NCBI GenBank assembly: GCA_036826295.1
Contig: DAISWO010000001.1
Location: forward strand, 1 to 64,000
Origin: DAISWO01 sp036826295
GTDB taxonomy: Bacteria > Patescibacteriota > Saccharimonadia > Saccharimonadales > JAGQNJ01
Direction of reading: 5' to 3'
DNA: 64,000 nt
The notes under the pieces were generated by a model. It ran no database searches and had not been told where the DNA came from. It saw nothing but the letters and a program-made list of their open reading frames with translations. Every line of letters starts with the position of its first letter. The stretch's first letter is position 1. A program made the translations under genes and the position numbers. Positions 40,428 through 49,774 of the stretch are shown one piece after another.

Positions 40428-41783
40428 ATAAATAAAAAGACGATTACTATTATAGGTGCTGGTTACGTAGGGCTATCGACCGCTTCTCTACTATCAAATT
40501 CTGGCTACACTGTTTACCTAATCGATGTGAATAAGGATCGATTAGACACAATCAAGAGCGGAAAATCATTTTTCTACGAACAAGGTATAGATCCGTTAAT
40601 TGAGCTCGCGGTTAAAGAGAACCGTTTAATTCCATCTGATAGTTACGAAGAATCGATTCCAAACAGCGATGTCGTATTCTCATGCGTTGGGACTCCAGAT
40701 AATCCTGACGGGAGCTCTAACCTCAGTTTTGTTCATCAAGCAGCTAGAAAAGCCAGCGAATTAATGAAGCCTGGTAGTATTTTCGTACAAAAGAGCACCG
40801 TACCCGTTGGCACTGGCATAGAGATTGAAACATCATTATCCTTTGAGAATAAAAGCATCTCGTACGTTTCAAACCCCGAATTTCTGAGAGAAGGGACAGC
40901 GATCTCTGACTCTTTATGGTTCGATCGTGTTGTTGTCGGTGGTAATAATTTAGATGCAAATAATAAAGTGATCAAGCTATATAAAGATCTAGAAAAACAC
41001 CGCGCAGAAATTGCAAAAATATCAGGCCTTGTCGAACCAAAAAGTCACACCGGATCATACATTTCTACTTCGCGAGATAGTGCAGAACTAATAAAAGTAA
41101 CTGCTAATGCTTTCTTAGCATTAAAGATTTCGTTCGCTAATTCTATAGCCAAACTTGCAGATCAAACTGGCGCCGATGTAGTAGAGGTAATGGACGGTAT
41201 TGGTTCTGACAAGCGTATTGGTAGAGCTTTCTTAAACGCTGGACGTGGTTATGGTGGAGGATGTTTCCCTAAAGACGTTAGTGGACTAATCGCCAGCGCT
41301 GAGAAGCATGGTATCGACATGCAAATTATGACTGCTTCCACAGAAGTTAATGAATCAATGGCTGGATATATAGTAAATAAAGCAAAATCTAGCTTAGGAG
41401 AATTGAAAGACAAAAAAATTGCTGTACTGGGATTATCGTTTAAGGCTGGGACTAGTGACTCTAGACGTTCGCCCGGCATTAAGCTAGCCAATATTTTATC
41501 AAAAGAAGGGGCTCACGTAATTGCTCACGACCCAAAAGCCAACGATGAAGCGAAAGTAGATTTGAATACAAAAATTACTGTATCAAACTCTTTAGAATCT
41601 ACTCTTGATAATGTTGACGGCGTATTTATAGCGACCGATTGGCCAGAATTTTTAAATACTAGTCCCTCTCAATATAAAAAACTAATGAAAGGCCAGTTAT
41701 TTGTTGATGCAGTCAATGGTTTTAATATTAAAGAGATCGAGTCCGCTGGGTTACAATATATAGGTGTAGGAAGAGGTAAATAA
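40428..41783 (+). CDS. ugd: UDP-glucose 6-dehydrogenase family protein with apparent AUA start
   Basis: A 451-residue nucleotide-sugar dehydrogenase: NAD-binding GAGYVG (10-15), CVGTPDNPDG, STVPVGTG, NPEFLREG, and catalytic Cys279 in GGGCFPKD; then the C-terminal UDP-binding domain. It oxidises UDP-glucose (or a related UDP/GDP sugar) to the uronic acid. The first recognised initiation codon, GTG at 40527, would delete the entire Gly-rich NAD loop and first beta strand, so it cannot give an active enzyme. The frame is open from 40395, and the codon placed 7 nt after AAGGAG is ATA, giving (M)NKKTITIIGAGYVG. A change of ATG to ATA or a genuine AUA start are both possible. The next gene starts 2 nt downstream. 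Confidence 0.88.
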   Translation: MNKKTITIIGAGYVGLSTASLLSNSGYTVYLIDVNKDRLDTIKSGKSFFYEQGIDPLIELAVKENRLIPSDSYEESIPNSDVVFSCVGTPDNPDGSSNLSFVHQAARKASELMKPGSIFVQKSTVPVGTGIEIETSLSFENKSISYVSNPEFLREGTAISDSLWFDRVVVGGNNLDANNKVIKLYKDLEKHRAEIAKISGLVEPKSHTGSYISTSRDSAELIKVTANAFLALKISFANSIAKLADQTGADVVEVMDGIGSDKRIGRAFLNAGRGYGGGCFPKDVSGLIASAEKHGIDMQIMTASTEVNESMAGYIVNKAKSSLGELKDKKIAVLGLSFKAGTSDSRRSPGIKLANILSKEGAHVIAHDPKANDEAKVDLNTKITVSNSLESTLDNVDGVFIATDWPEFLNTSPSQYKKLMKGQLFVDAVNGFNIKEIESAGLQYIGVGRGK

Positions 41784-41784
41784 C

Positions 41785-42735
41785 TTGAAACTAATAATAC
41801 AAATCCCATGTTTGAACGAAGAGGCTACTTTGCCTGCGGTTCTGAAAACAATCCCAAAAAAGATCGACGGTATTGACGAAATCACTACTTTAATTATTGA
41901 TGATGGTTCAACTGATAAAACAATAGAAGTAGCAAAAAAACATGGCGTTAAGCACTTTGTAATCCACTCCAAGAATATGGGGCTTGCCCGTTCATTTCAT
42001 GACGGCATTCATTATGCGCTCAGTATAGGCGCAGATATTGTTGTTAATACAGATGGCGACAACCAATACCCACAAGAACAAATCAGTGACCTCGTTCAGC
42101 CAATACTAAGAGGCGAAGCAGAGATAGTCATTGGCGACAGGCAGACTTCAACCATTGAACACTTTTCCCCTATAAAAAAACTATTTCAACGGGTTGGTAG
42201 TAGCGTAGTTAACAAAGCGGCCGGGACAAGTTTACCAGACGCGGCCAGTGGCTTCCGCGCTTATTCAAAACAATCTTTGCTCCGACTAAATATCGTCACT
42301 CAGTTTAGCTACTGTATGGAAACAATTATCCAAGCTGGCAATAAACGTATTCCTATTACCAGTGTAAAGATCAAGACTAATCCTAAGACTCGCGAGTCCA
42401 GACTCTTTAAAAATATATGGCAACATATGTACAAATCCGGTTCTGCAATTTCAAGAAGCTATATCATGTATAGGCCCCACCTGATTTTCATAACTCTTGG
42501 GGGCTTATTATTAATCGCCGGACTGATTCCATTTGTTAGATACGGGTACATATATATTACCGGTAATCACGGTGGTGACCATATTCAATCACTTCTTCTT
42601 GGCGCAGTACTTATTTTTGCATCTATGATTGCGTTTGCTCTTACAGTAATCGCAGATTTAACACACACTAATCGCACACTACTTGAAGACAGCCTAGAAC
42701 GCATAAAAGAACTCCAATACAACGACAACGACTGA
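41785..42735 (+). CDS. DPM1-type GT2 glycosyltransferase with two membrane helices
   Basis: A 316-residue protein, TTG start 2 nt after ugd with AGAGG upstream. The GT2 domain has PCLNEEATLP, IIDDGSTD and VNTDGDNQYP (D-x-D); two C-terminal membrane helices lie at about 235-253 and 272-292. This is the dolichyl/undecaprenyl-phosphate mannose synthase plan: it loads a hexose onto polyprenyl phosphate, the donor needed by the GT-C enzymes in this locus, with GtrA as a candidate flippase. Confidence 0.92.
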   Translation: MKLIIQIPCLNEEATLPAVLKTIPKKIDGIDEITTLIIDDGSTDKTIEVAKKHGVKHFVIHSKNMGLARSFHDGIHYALSIGADIVVNTDGDNQYPQEQISDLVQPILRGEAEIVIGDRQTSTIEHFSPIKKLFQRVGSSVVNKAAGTSLPDAASGFRAYSKQSLLRLNIVTQFSYCMETIIQAGNKRIPITSVKIKTNPKTRESRLFKNIWQHMYKSGSAISRSYIMYRPHLIFITLGGLLLIAGLIPFVRYGYIYITGNHGGDHIQSLLLGAVLIFASMIAFALTVIADLTHTNRTLLEDSLERIKELQYNDND

Positions 42736-42740
42736 TTTAG

Positions 42741-43052
42741 TTACATATCATTGCTTGTCACGGGTCGAGTCAGAGCTTCATCCTCAAACACACATAAATT
42801 CTCGGAATCAACTTTTGCATAATAGGTTTTGAGATCTTTTTTTGGTACCTCGACTATTACTATATTTCTCGATACTTTAGTAGAGCTGAAACCTTCTTCG
42901 TCAAAATAACATGAGTTGTTTGTATCTTTATATAAAATGATCGTCTGGTTATTATCTGCACTTTTCCAAATAAAATAACCACCTATTATCAACACGACGC
43001 TAGCGATTATCAGAGCTATTATTTTATTGTTATTGTTTTTTACGTTTTTCAT
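42741..43052 (-). CDS. Small membrane-anchored protein, unknown
   Basis: A 103-residue protein: basic/Asn-rich N-terminus (MKNVKNNNNK), one membrane helix (11-29) and an extracytoplasmic domain of about 70 residues with two Cys (NSCYFDEEG, NLCVFEDE) in similar contexts, each followed by an acidic run; the two halves may form a small disulfide-linked fold. It ends 8 nt after the stop of the pyruvyl transferase gene region on the same strand. No family recognised. Confidence 0.62.
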   Translation of the reverse strand: MKNVKNNNNKIIALIIASVVLIIGGYFIWKSADNNQTIILYKDTNNSCYFDEEGFSSTKVSRNIVIVEVPKKDLKTYYAKVDSENLCVFEDEALTRPVTSNDM

Positions 43053-43060
43053 ACGAAGTA

Positions 43061-44272
43061 TTATACTATTGCGTTAGTGTTTTTTAGTGATTCGTTTTTT
43101 ACAGATTCAATATTATTTTTAATTGAAGACTTGATCTTTTCATTATCCTTCTTAGTCATCTCATATATCTTTCCGAGACTCTTTTCGTTAAGATTCTTCA
43201 GATCAATTGCGTATTTCTCTAGGCCAAATTGAGACAAAATCTCTTTATATTTATGACTCCAGCCAATTACCCCAACCGGAACACCCACAGACAAGCTAGC
43301 AATCATGGCATGGAATCTAGACACCAGACAAGCCGATACGGTCGAGATGATATAGCGTTGAGCTTGGGCCGAAATCTCTTGGTTGAAAAATACTGTTTTA
43401 TTTTTATCGTCGACTAGCTCAAAAATCTTTTTACATAACGGCAAGTCATTGTTATGAGGTTTTTCGGACCCCTCTCTGGCTGCATGAGCCATAATGATAA
43501 ATTTTTGATTTTCTAAATTTTTAGCATTAAGAAAATCAGCGATAACGCCCGCATAATCTACTCCCAACTTATCACATTTTTTTTCAACCACTCGGCTGGG
43601 GCAAATTACTAAATAATTTTTATTCAACGAAGGTGAAAGTTTTGCTTTAGTTAATATTTTTTGGGCTACTTTTTTCTCTTGTTCAGAAATTTTTAGCAAG
43701 AATGCGTAGTCTGATGCTGGTGTAACATTCGTTAGATTTAGTACTTGTAAATATTTTTTGGTTTGAGATCCCCTGGCCATAATGTGGGTAATTCTAGGAA
43801 GAAGTAATTTTGAAAAAAATCTATTAATCGGGTTATTAAAGGGTCCCATCGCTTGGGCACATTTAACAATCTTTTTATTCATCAGTATGGGTGGCAGGAT
43901 ACTGGCAACATTAAATATCAAAAACTTTTCTCTGCCATCAACAAAGCTTATTCCCGGTTCGTCTAAGTAAACATCACAGTCATAGAGCGCTTTAATATGA
44001 TTGTTCTTTCTAATTACCGGCCTAAGTGGGATTAATATCTTATGTAGTAGAGCTAGTGGATTTACCACCAATGCTAGATAAACCGGCTTTGTTGATAAAA
44101 CACTAAGGTTCTTATATGTATTCTGCTTTCGATCTTTTTCAGGGTACAAACTAAACAGGGTAAACTCTGCTTTCTGATCCTTTGCAGTAATTGATTGAAC
44201 GGACGCTTCCAGCATCGCAGCAGCACCCTTGTTACCATAAAATGCAGCCGAACCACCTATTACATACTTCAC
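43061..44272 (-). CDS. Polysaccharide pyruvyl transferase family protein
   Basis: A 403-residue GT-B-like protein. The N-terminus GGSAAFYGNKGAAAML resembles the WcaK/CsaB start; the C-terminal STVSACLVSRFHAMIASLSVGVP followed by YKEI is the PS_pyruv_trans signature (R-x-H-A-x-I). Members attach pyruvate ketals to sugars or act in related glycan modification. It overlaps the flippase-like gene by 4 nt; the order nitroreductase, flippase-like, pyruvyl transferase on the minus strand is a tight operon. Confidence 0.9.
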   Translation of the reverse strand: MKYVIGGSAAFYGNKGAAAMLEASVQSITAKDQKAEFTLFSLYPEKDRKQNTYKNLSVLSTKPVYLALVVNPLALLHKILIPLRPVIRKNNHIKALYDCDVYLDEPGISFVDGREKFLIFNVASILPPILMNKKIVKCAQAMGPFNNPINRFFSKLLLPRITHIMARGSQTKKYLQVLNLTNVTPASDYAFLLKISEQEKKVAQKILTKAKLSPSLNKNYLVICPSRVVEKKCDKLGVDYAGVIADFLNAKNLENQKFIIMAHAAREGSEKPHNNDLPLCKKIFELVDDKNKTVFFNQEISAQAQRYIISTVSACLVSRFHAMIASLSVGVPVGVIGWSHKYKEILSQFGLEKYAIDLKNLNEKSLGKIYEMTKKDNEKIKSSIKNNIESVKNESLKNTNAIV

Positions 44273-45189
44273 TTGCTCGCTCCTTTAGTTCTTAAAATTA
44301 AATAGAGAATCGCCAGGATCCCATCCGCAACTGTGGCATATAGTCTGGCTAGCAACGCCAATGCGATGGCCTCCTCTGTAGAGAAGTAATTGCTTGCAAA
44401 AGCTACAATTACAGCCTCTCTAACCCCTAGCCCGCTCGGAACAAAAATGGCCATTATTCCAATAATTCCAGCCAACGTATATATCGAGCCTAATCCAATA
44501 TACATATCAGGCGTGACTGGCAGAATCGATGCAGCTATAAACACAAACGCCACTGCCGTGATTATCCTAGGGATTAAAAACTTAACCACAAAAACTACTA
44601 GAGTCTTCGAGTCAAAGAAATATTCTTGACCAATTGTTTGATTACGGACTTTTTTGAGTACCGTGTTGAATATCCTATAAAAAGCTTTTTTACTTAGTAG
44701 TGGGAGGGCTAAAAGTCCCAACAAAAGTGGTGAAAACATCGACACGTTACTCGACACATCGCTAAAGAACAACCCCAGAACGGGCAGTGACAATATCAAA
44801 GAAGCCAATAACAAGAATATGTTCTCGTACATAAACGAAATCGACAGAACCTTTTTGCTGTGGCCATTCTTAGTTCCCCAAGCGACTTTATTAACATAAG
44901 AACCAGCTTGGCCAGGGATATATTTTAATAACCATGACGAAGTATGCACCGCCAATGCTTCTTTTTTACTAATAACTATGTTCAATCTCTTAAGTATCGC
45001 TCCCCACAATAATCCCGAATACAACACCGCCACAACTAACATGACTAGCCCAAAAAACGAATATATATTGACCGAAAAATCTATGGTTTGTAAATTTGTC
45101 CAGTTGCGAACTAGCGCTCTACCAAAAAAGAATGTTGCTAGCAAAATCACTAACCAAGCTAAGACAGTTCTTATTCCAGTTTTTTTCAT
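44269..45189 (-). CDS. Lysylphosphatidylglycerol synthase TM-region/UPF0104 family membrane protein
   Basis: A 306-residue protein with about eight membrane helices. GMV-like family segments are seen in SSWLLKYIPGQAGSYVNKVAW and FVPSGLGVREAVIVAFASNY, the conserved PG-G and P-GLGxRE motifs of the UPF0104/AglD/MprF transmembrane group. Such proteins are thought to be lipid or lipid-linked-sugar flippases. It overlaps the genes on both sides by 4 nt. Confidence 0.88.
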   Translation of the reverse strand: MKKTGIRTVLAWLVILLATFFFGRALVRNWTNLQTIDFSVNIYSFFGLVMLVVAVLYSGLLWGAILKRLNIVISKKEALAVHTSSWLLKYIPGQAGSYVNKVAWGTKNGHSKKVLSISFMYENIFLLLASLILSLPVLGLFFSDVSSNVSMFSPLLLGLLALPLLSKKAFYRIFNTVLKKVRNQTIGQEYFFDSKTLVVFVVKFLIPRIITAVAFVFIAASILPVTPDMYIGLGSIYTLAGIIGIMAIFVPSGLGVREAVIVAFASNYFSTEEAIALALLARLYATVADGILAILYLILRTKGASK

Positions 45190-46274
45190 TTACTTATCTT
45201 ATTGTAACTTCTTATCACGTCCAAAGATTTTTTCTGCGAGTATGGCACTTCCGCTTTCGGATCTGCATAGCCAATCGCGATTAACATTATTGGCCGTTCA
45301 TCAAATCTCAAGCCCAATAATTTTTGCATTTTAGCTTCCAGTGGTTCAAAATCTGGCCAGTTAATCATGCAGGTAGAAATCCCCTTTGTTTCTAGTGCAA
45401 AAGCAAAGCTCATAGCTGAGAGCGAAGAGTCGACGTAGATAGCGTGTCGATCACGCGTACTAAAGTATGAATCTAGCTTACCTACTAAAACCGCAATCGC
45501 CGGGACGTTATCGGCATAACCGGTCGTTCCAAATGGTGTATTCGCCACAATTTTTACCAGCTTTGGGTCATCGAATAATCTATACTCATATGGCAAGCGA
45601 TTGCAGGCTGTTGGAGATTGTCGTGCAACCAACATCGCTTCATCAATATCATTTCGGCTAACTTTCTTCTTTAGAAACCAGCGAGCTGACCGTCTATACA
45701 TACTTAGGGATAATAGCTGGTCGTAGCTTGGAAGGTCTTTTGGCTTCACTCTTACAAAAGGCGCGATATCTTGCGAGTCTGGTTTGTAGTCTTGTTTTTC
45801 AAACAGAGTTTGAGCTTTTACGATCTGTGGTGTTGGCTTCTTGATTGCCTCAAAATAGCGTTTTAGTACATTGTTTGCCCAGTGCAGTTCAGACTCGTCA
45901 TATGTAGACGGGTCTGCTTTGTGTTGATTAACTGATACTGCATAGACTTCGACTGTCTCTAGAATATAGCCCTGGGAAAAAGTAGGTCTACGAGGTCGCA
46001 TAATTAAAGCTTTTTCTAGACGGTGAATGTTCCGGCGCAACGCTATCCGAGATTTAGAATTTGCTTGCTTTAGATTAATATAGTAGTTTCTCTTGCCTTT
46101 TAATACCGCCCTCTGCTCACGCATAAACGGAAAAAAGAGTAACCAGTGAAACGGAATGCTAAGCAGGTACGTAAAGCTGAATATTCTTGCAACCGTCAAG
46201 TTAACCGTTCGCATCAATTTACGAACTATCTTTACGCCAAGAATTGTTTGTAGTAATTTCTTAATTTTCTTCAT
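45186..46274 (-). CDS. Nitroreductase-family flavoprotein with membrane-associated N-terminal extension
   Basis: A 362-residue protein. The C-terminal 200 residues are a nitroreductase domain (MYRRSARWF with the FMN-binding RRS, ARQSPTACNRLPYEYRLF, and IAIGYADP near the end). The first 150 residues include a hydrophobic helix (about 31-52) and a basic helical region (LRRNIHRLEKALIMRPRR). Nitroreductase domains of this type often occur in glycan loci beside pyruvyl transferases; the reaction there is unknown. It leads the three-gene overlapping operon. Confidence 0.86.
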   Translation of the reverse strand: MKKIKKLLQTILGVKIVRKLMRTVNLTVARIFSFTYLLSIPFHWLLFFPFMREQRAVLKGKRNYYINLKQANSKSRIALRRNIHRLEKALIMRPRRPTFSQGYILETVEVYAVSVNQHKADPSTYDESELHWANNVLKRYFEAIKKPTPQIVKAQTLFEKQDYKPDSQDIAPFVRVKPKDLPSYDQLLSLSMYRRSARWFLKKKVSRNDIDEAMLVARQSPTACNRLPYEYRLFDDPKLVKIVANTPFGTTGYADNVPAIAVLVGKLDSYFSTRDRHAIYVDSSLSAMSFAFALETKGISTCMINWPDFEPLEAKMQKLLGLRFDERPIMLIAIGYADPKAEVPYSQKKSLDVIRSYNKISK

Positions 46275-46363
46275 GGTGTTCCAAATCCCACACTAGGGGC
46301 GATCTATATAATCTTATCAAACTTACTAATTATTTACATTCATTATGTCTATAATGGAACTGG

Positions 46364-48346
46364 ATGAATATCGAGCAATCATTCAGGCGACTACGGAAAT
46401 CAGTCTGGTTCTTTCCTTTTTTACTGTTTCTGTTATTTACGATTTTTGTATCGTTTAAAATTAGTGGTAGTTCAATCGGAATCTACGAGAGAATACTTCC
46501 AAGTCAGGGCGAAAGATCTTCAGTATTATACGGACGGCCGCAATCAATTCGCTCAGATGAATGGCTGGTATGGACTCAGCTAACTATTTCCCAGTCCGAG
46601 AATGGTTTTCCGCGATTTAACGAAGACCTAGGCACTGGCCGTGACTTAGCTCTTCACTTTGAAATACCATCAAAAGATTGGTCTGCAGTATTTAAGCCTC
46701 ATAATTGGGCATTCTTTATTCTGCCCTTAGAATATGCGTTCGCGTTCAAGTGGTGGTTCTTGGCATACATTCTAATAATTGGTGCGTATTTATTCGCTAC
46801 GAAACTTCTGGGTGGCAAATTCTTACTGTCCGCAATTATTAGTGTGGCTTTTGCATTAAGCCCGTTCATACTCTGGTGGTACCAAACCCCTGTTTTAGGG
46901 CTGATTGGAATAGGATTCTTAATCATTCTGGCTTTCATACATATTATTAATGGCGCTCAACTCAAACAAATTAACAATGTTGCTTTATCTAAATCAGTAT
47001 CAATACTTTGGTTAGCATTTCTATTAATTTGGTTTAGCTTTATATTGTACCCACCGTTTCAAATATCGATCGCAATTGTTGTTACTTTTTACTGTTTTGG
47101 ATATCTTATTCAGTATTTCACAAAAACGAAGACTACTTCGAAAACTATACTAGTAAAGTTAGCCCCAGTTTTTATTGCTTTACTTCTAACCATTTTAGCT
47201 GGGGTTATATTTATATATAGTCACCAAGATGCAATAAGTAAGATGAATGGTTCAGTTTACCCTGGAGATAGAAATGTTGTTAGCGGTGGTCAAACACCTC
47301 TCACGACGTTGGGGGGGTTCTTGATGCCTCTTGTTCAAAGTGATTTCCGTAGCGCCAACTATTATTCTAACCAGAGCGAGGTCTCCAACTTTATAATTAG
47401 CGCGCCAATACTTTTGATACCATTAATTTGGATTTCTTTTATGGAGTATAAAAAGCGTCGAAAGATTGATTGGCGACTAATAACGATGATTATATGTACA
47501 ACCCTAATTTTAGCTAGGATGTACATCCCTTTCGGGGATAGACTGTATAGACTACTGCTTTTAGATAAGGTTCCTCATGGGAGATTACTTATAGCTCTTG
47601 GTTTCTTGGGATTTTTGATGATAGTTCATTTCGTCGAAAAATCATACGAGCTTAGATTAGCCAAAAAACAACATACTAAGTTTGCTCTCCTATATACTTC
47701 GACGGTTTTTCTCATGTTGTTATACGTAGGTTTTGAGGTAAAGAAATCTTACCCCTTATTCCTGCAACATAACTATGAACTACTCATACTCGTAATGATA
47801 ATGTCGGTATTTATTTTTTGCCTATCAATCGGCAAGCACCTTGTTGCCGCTTTAGCAGTACTAGCTATCTCGTTATTTAGTAGCTTCCGAGCAATGCCGC
47901 TACAATCTGGATTAGGGCCATTGTACAAATCCAAAATTGTAGATCAAATTAATTCAAAATCCAACGACCGAGATTCTTGGTTAGTCATTGGAAGCATTTA
48001 CTACGAACATATACCGCTGCTCGCAAACAATGATTTACTTGGTGGAGTTCAACTTTATCCCGACAAAGATTACTGGATCAATCTGTTCGGTACGAACAAC
48101 GAGTATAACTTCAACAGAAAAGCACACATTAATTTTATTTCTTCAAAAGATGCTGGCGAGATATCACTTCCTCAGGGAAACCTAATTGTCATTAATATAA
48201 AAGATTGCTCTTCAAAGGTTTTAGAATCCGCCGATTATGTATTATCTGATCACAAATTAGTTCTGCCCTGCCTGACAGAAATTGAGATACCAGAAGACAC
48301 TAAAACAACTCTTTACATGTACAAAAACACTAATTCAGTCAATTAA
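46364..48346 (+). CDS. Large membrane protein of the RSDEW type (DUF7657-like, GT-C related)
   Basis: A 660-residue protein with about thirteen membrane helices and a C-terminal outer domain of about 130 residues. After the first helix comes GRPQSIRSDEWLVWTQLT, with an acidic D-E pair, and then HFEIPSKDWSAVFKPHNWAFFILP. I recognise this pattern from large actinobacterial membrane proteins with the same RSDEW motif, probably GT-C glycosyltransferases; substrate unknown. TATAAT (46350-46355) lies 8 nt before the ATG, without a Shine-Dalgarno. The 3' end overlaps the convergent gene by 12 nt. Confidence 0.75.
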   Translation: MNIEQSFRRLRKSVWFFPFLLFLLFTIFVSFKISGSSIGIYERILPSQGERSSVLYGRPQSIRSDEWLVWTQLTISQSENGFPRFNEDLGTGRDLALHFEIPSKDWSAVFKPHNWAFFILPLEYAFAFKWWFLAYILIIGAYLFATKLLGGKFLLSAIISVAFALSPFILWWYQTPVLGLIGIGFLIILAFIHIINGAQLKQINNVALSKSVSILWLAFLLIWFSFILYPPFQISIAIVVTFYCFGYLIQYFTKTKTTSKTILVKLAPVFIALLLTILAGVIFIYSHQDAISKMNGSVYPGDRNVVSGGQTPLTTLGGFLMPLVQSDFRSANYYSNQSEVSNFIISAPILLIPLIWISFMEYKKRRKIDWRLITMIICTTLILARMYIPFGDRLYRLLLLDKVPHGRLLIALGFLGFLMIVHFVEKSYELRLAKKQHTKFALLYTSTVFLMLLYVGFEVKKSYPLFLQHNYELLILVMIMSVFIFCLSIGKHLVAALAVLAISLFSSFRAMPLQSGLGPLYKSKIVDQINSKSNDRDSWLVIGSIYYEHIPLLANNDLLGGVQLYPDKDYWINLFGTNNEYNFNRKAHINFISSKDAGEISLPQGNLIVINIKDCSSKVLESADYVLSDHKLVLPCLTEIEIPEDTKTTLYMYKNTNSVN

Positions 48347-49774
48347 TCTATTATAAGAAGGACTATACCAGTCACTATTGGAGCCTCGTATAAATGTCAT
48401 AGCTGGTAGGTGTGCCAATATAAGCATAATTGCTATAGTAGTCCATACTATAAAAAATACATTTCTTTTATTTTCGGGTAATCTTTGGTCGGCTCTCAGA
48501 ATAATCACCGCTACGATATAAAAAATAAACACCGCAACCGGTATTAGGTATCTGCCTTGATAAGCGAAACGTTTTCCGTAGTTTAGTAATGTCAGCAAAT
48601 TAAAAATATAGAGCACTGCAATATACGCAAATACAAGGGTATACAGATAGTATTGATGAAACGCTTTGAATAACCTTTTTCTCGGTAGTAGGAGCGTACT
48701 TACAAAAGCAACCATACTAATCGCAGCCACAAACTCGCTAGCTGTTGTACTCATAATTTTTTTATGTCCTAGATAGAAGAATAAGTTGTTGTACATGCTG
48801 TAGAACCACATACCAGTATGAGTAAACGGATTTTCTTTATTTATAAAACTAATCTTGTTGACGCCATTGAAAATATCTTTCTGATCGTAATTTCGAGCAT
48901 ATAAAGCGTTGGTAACACACTCTTCTCTAGAGAATAATTTCACACAACCTGGCTGTACGTTTCCGTACTTTATGATATTTAAGCCAAACCGTTCTAGCGC
49001 CATAACTGTTCCTAGAGTAGCGAAAAGTATTATTAGAATCGTGCCAATGGAAAATTTAAGATGTTTTTTTATGTCTGCCTTTAGCAGCGTTTTTCTATAT
49101 TTTGAAATCAAAAAGTACCCTGCGATCAAAAGCCCCAATCCAACCGTTGGCAGAAAAGTATACTTCGTCAAACATGTAAATACACCGAAAATATATGACA
49201 TTAGAAAATCTTGGATACGCCTTTTTTTTACATACCGAATCGAATATAGCAAGAATACCGCGAATAGTAGATTTGCTAAGTTATCGTAGTTAATCGATGA
49301 GGCAAGCCACACAAACATGCCTACAAAAGTAAGCGACATAATCGATAGATTTTTCAAAGCCTCATTGTCGCTAACCTCGTCCAGACATTTCTTAAGAAAA
49401 GCGATAGTTAGTATCGCGAGCACAACACTTTGCATTCGCAACATTAAAACTTGTGTTTCAACATTACCAGAAATATTTTTGATTGCCCTCAAACTGAAAC
49501 TAGACAGGTAATGATAAAGGTAGCTAGCACTTCGGTTCAAAGTTCTGACTTCAGCTATTGAATCTGGTGATTGCTGACTAATTATGGGTCCAGCAAAAGC
49601 TCCTTGGTTAGAATAGTAGTCGATAGCAGAATAATGATAGGCTTCATCAGGGGGTATGCCGAATTTAATCGAAAATGAAAAGAATAACGCCTGTACCGCA
49701 AACAACGCTACCACTATCCACAGGAAATATTTACTACTAACTAATTTGATTATTTTATTTCGTAAGCTTTTCAA
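48335..49774 (-). CDS. GT-C-fold membrane glycosyltransferase-like protein
   Basis: A 479-residue protein with about eleven membrane helices and FGIPPDEAYHYSAIDYY in the first outer loop, the acidic motif expected of GT-C enzymes. A Cys-bearing loop (GCVKLFSREECVTNALYARN) matches in position the one in the gene at 38849-40351, and LNRSASYLYHYLSSF parallels TRDPSYLYSYLLSF there, so they are likely paralogues. It starts 20 nt inside the upstream gene end (49755), suggesting coupling. Probably adds a lipid-linked sugar outside the membrane. Confidence 0.8.
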   Translation of the reverse strand: MKSLRNKIIKLVSSKYFLWIVVALFAVQALFFSFSIKFGIPPDEAYHYSAIDYYSNQGAFAGPIISQQSPDSIAEVRTLNRSASYLYHYLSSFSLRAIKNISGNVETQVLMLRMQSVVLAILTIAFLKKCLDEVSDNEALKNLSIMSLTFVGMFVWLASSINYDNLANLLFAVFLLYSIRYVKKRRIQDFLMSYIFGVFTCLTKYTFLPTVGLGLLIAGYFLISKYRKTLLKADIKKHLKFSIGTILIILFATLGTVMALERFGLNIIKYGNVQPGCVKLFSREECVTNALYARNYDQKDIFNGVNKISFINKENPFTHTGMWFYSMYNNLFFYLGHKKIMSTTASEFVAAISMVAFVSTLLLPRKRLFKAFHQYYLYTLVFAYIAVLYIFNLLTLLNYGKRFAYQGRYLIPVAVFIFYIVAVIILRADQRLPENKRNVFFIVWTTIAIMLILAHLPAMTFIRGSNSDWYSPSYNRLID

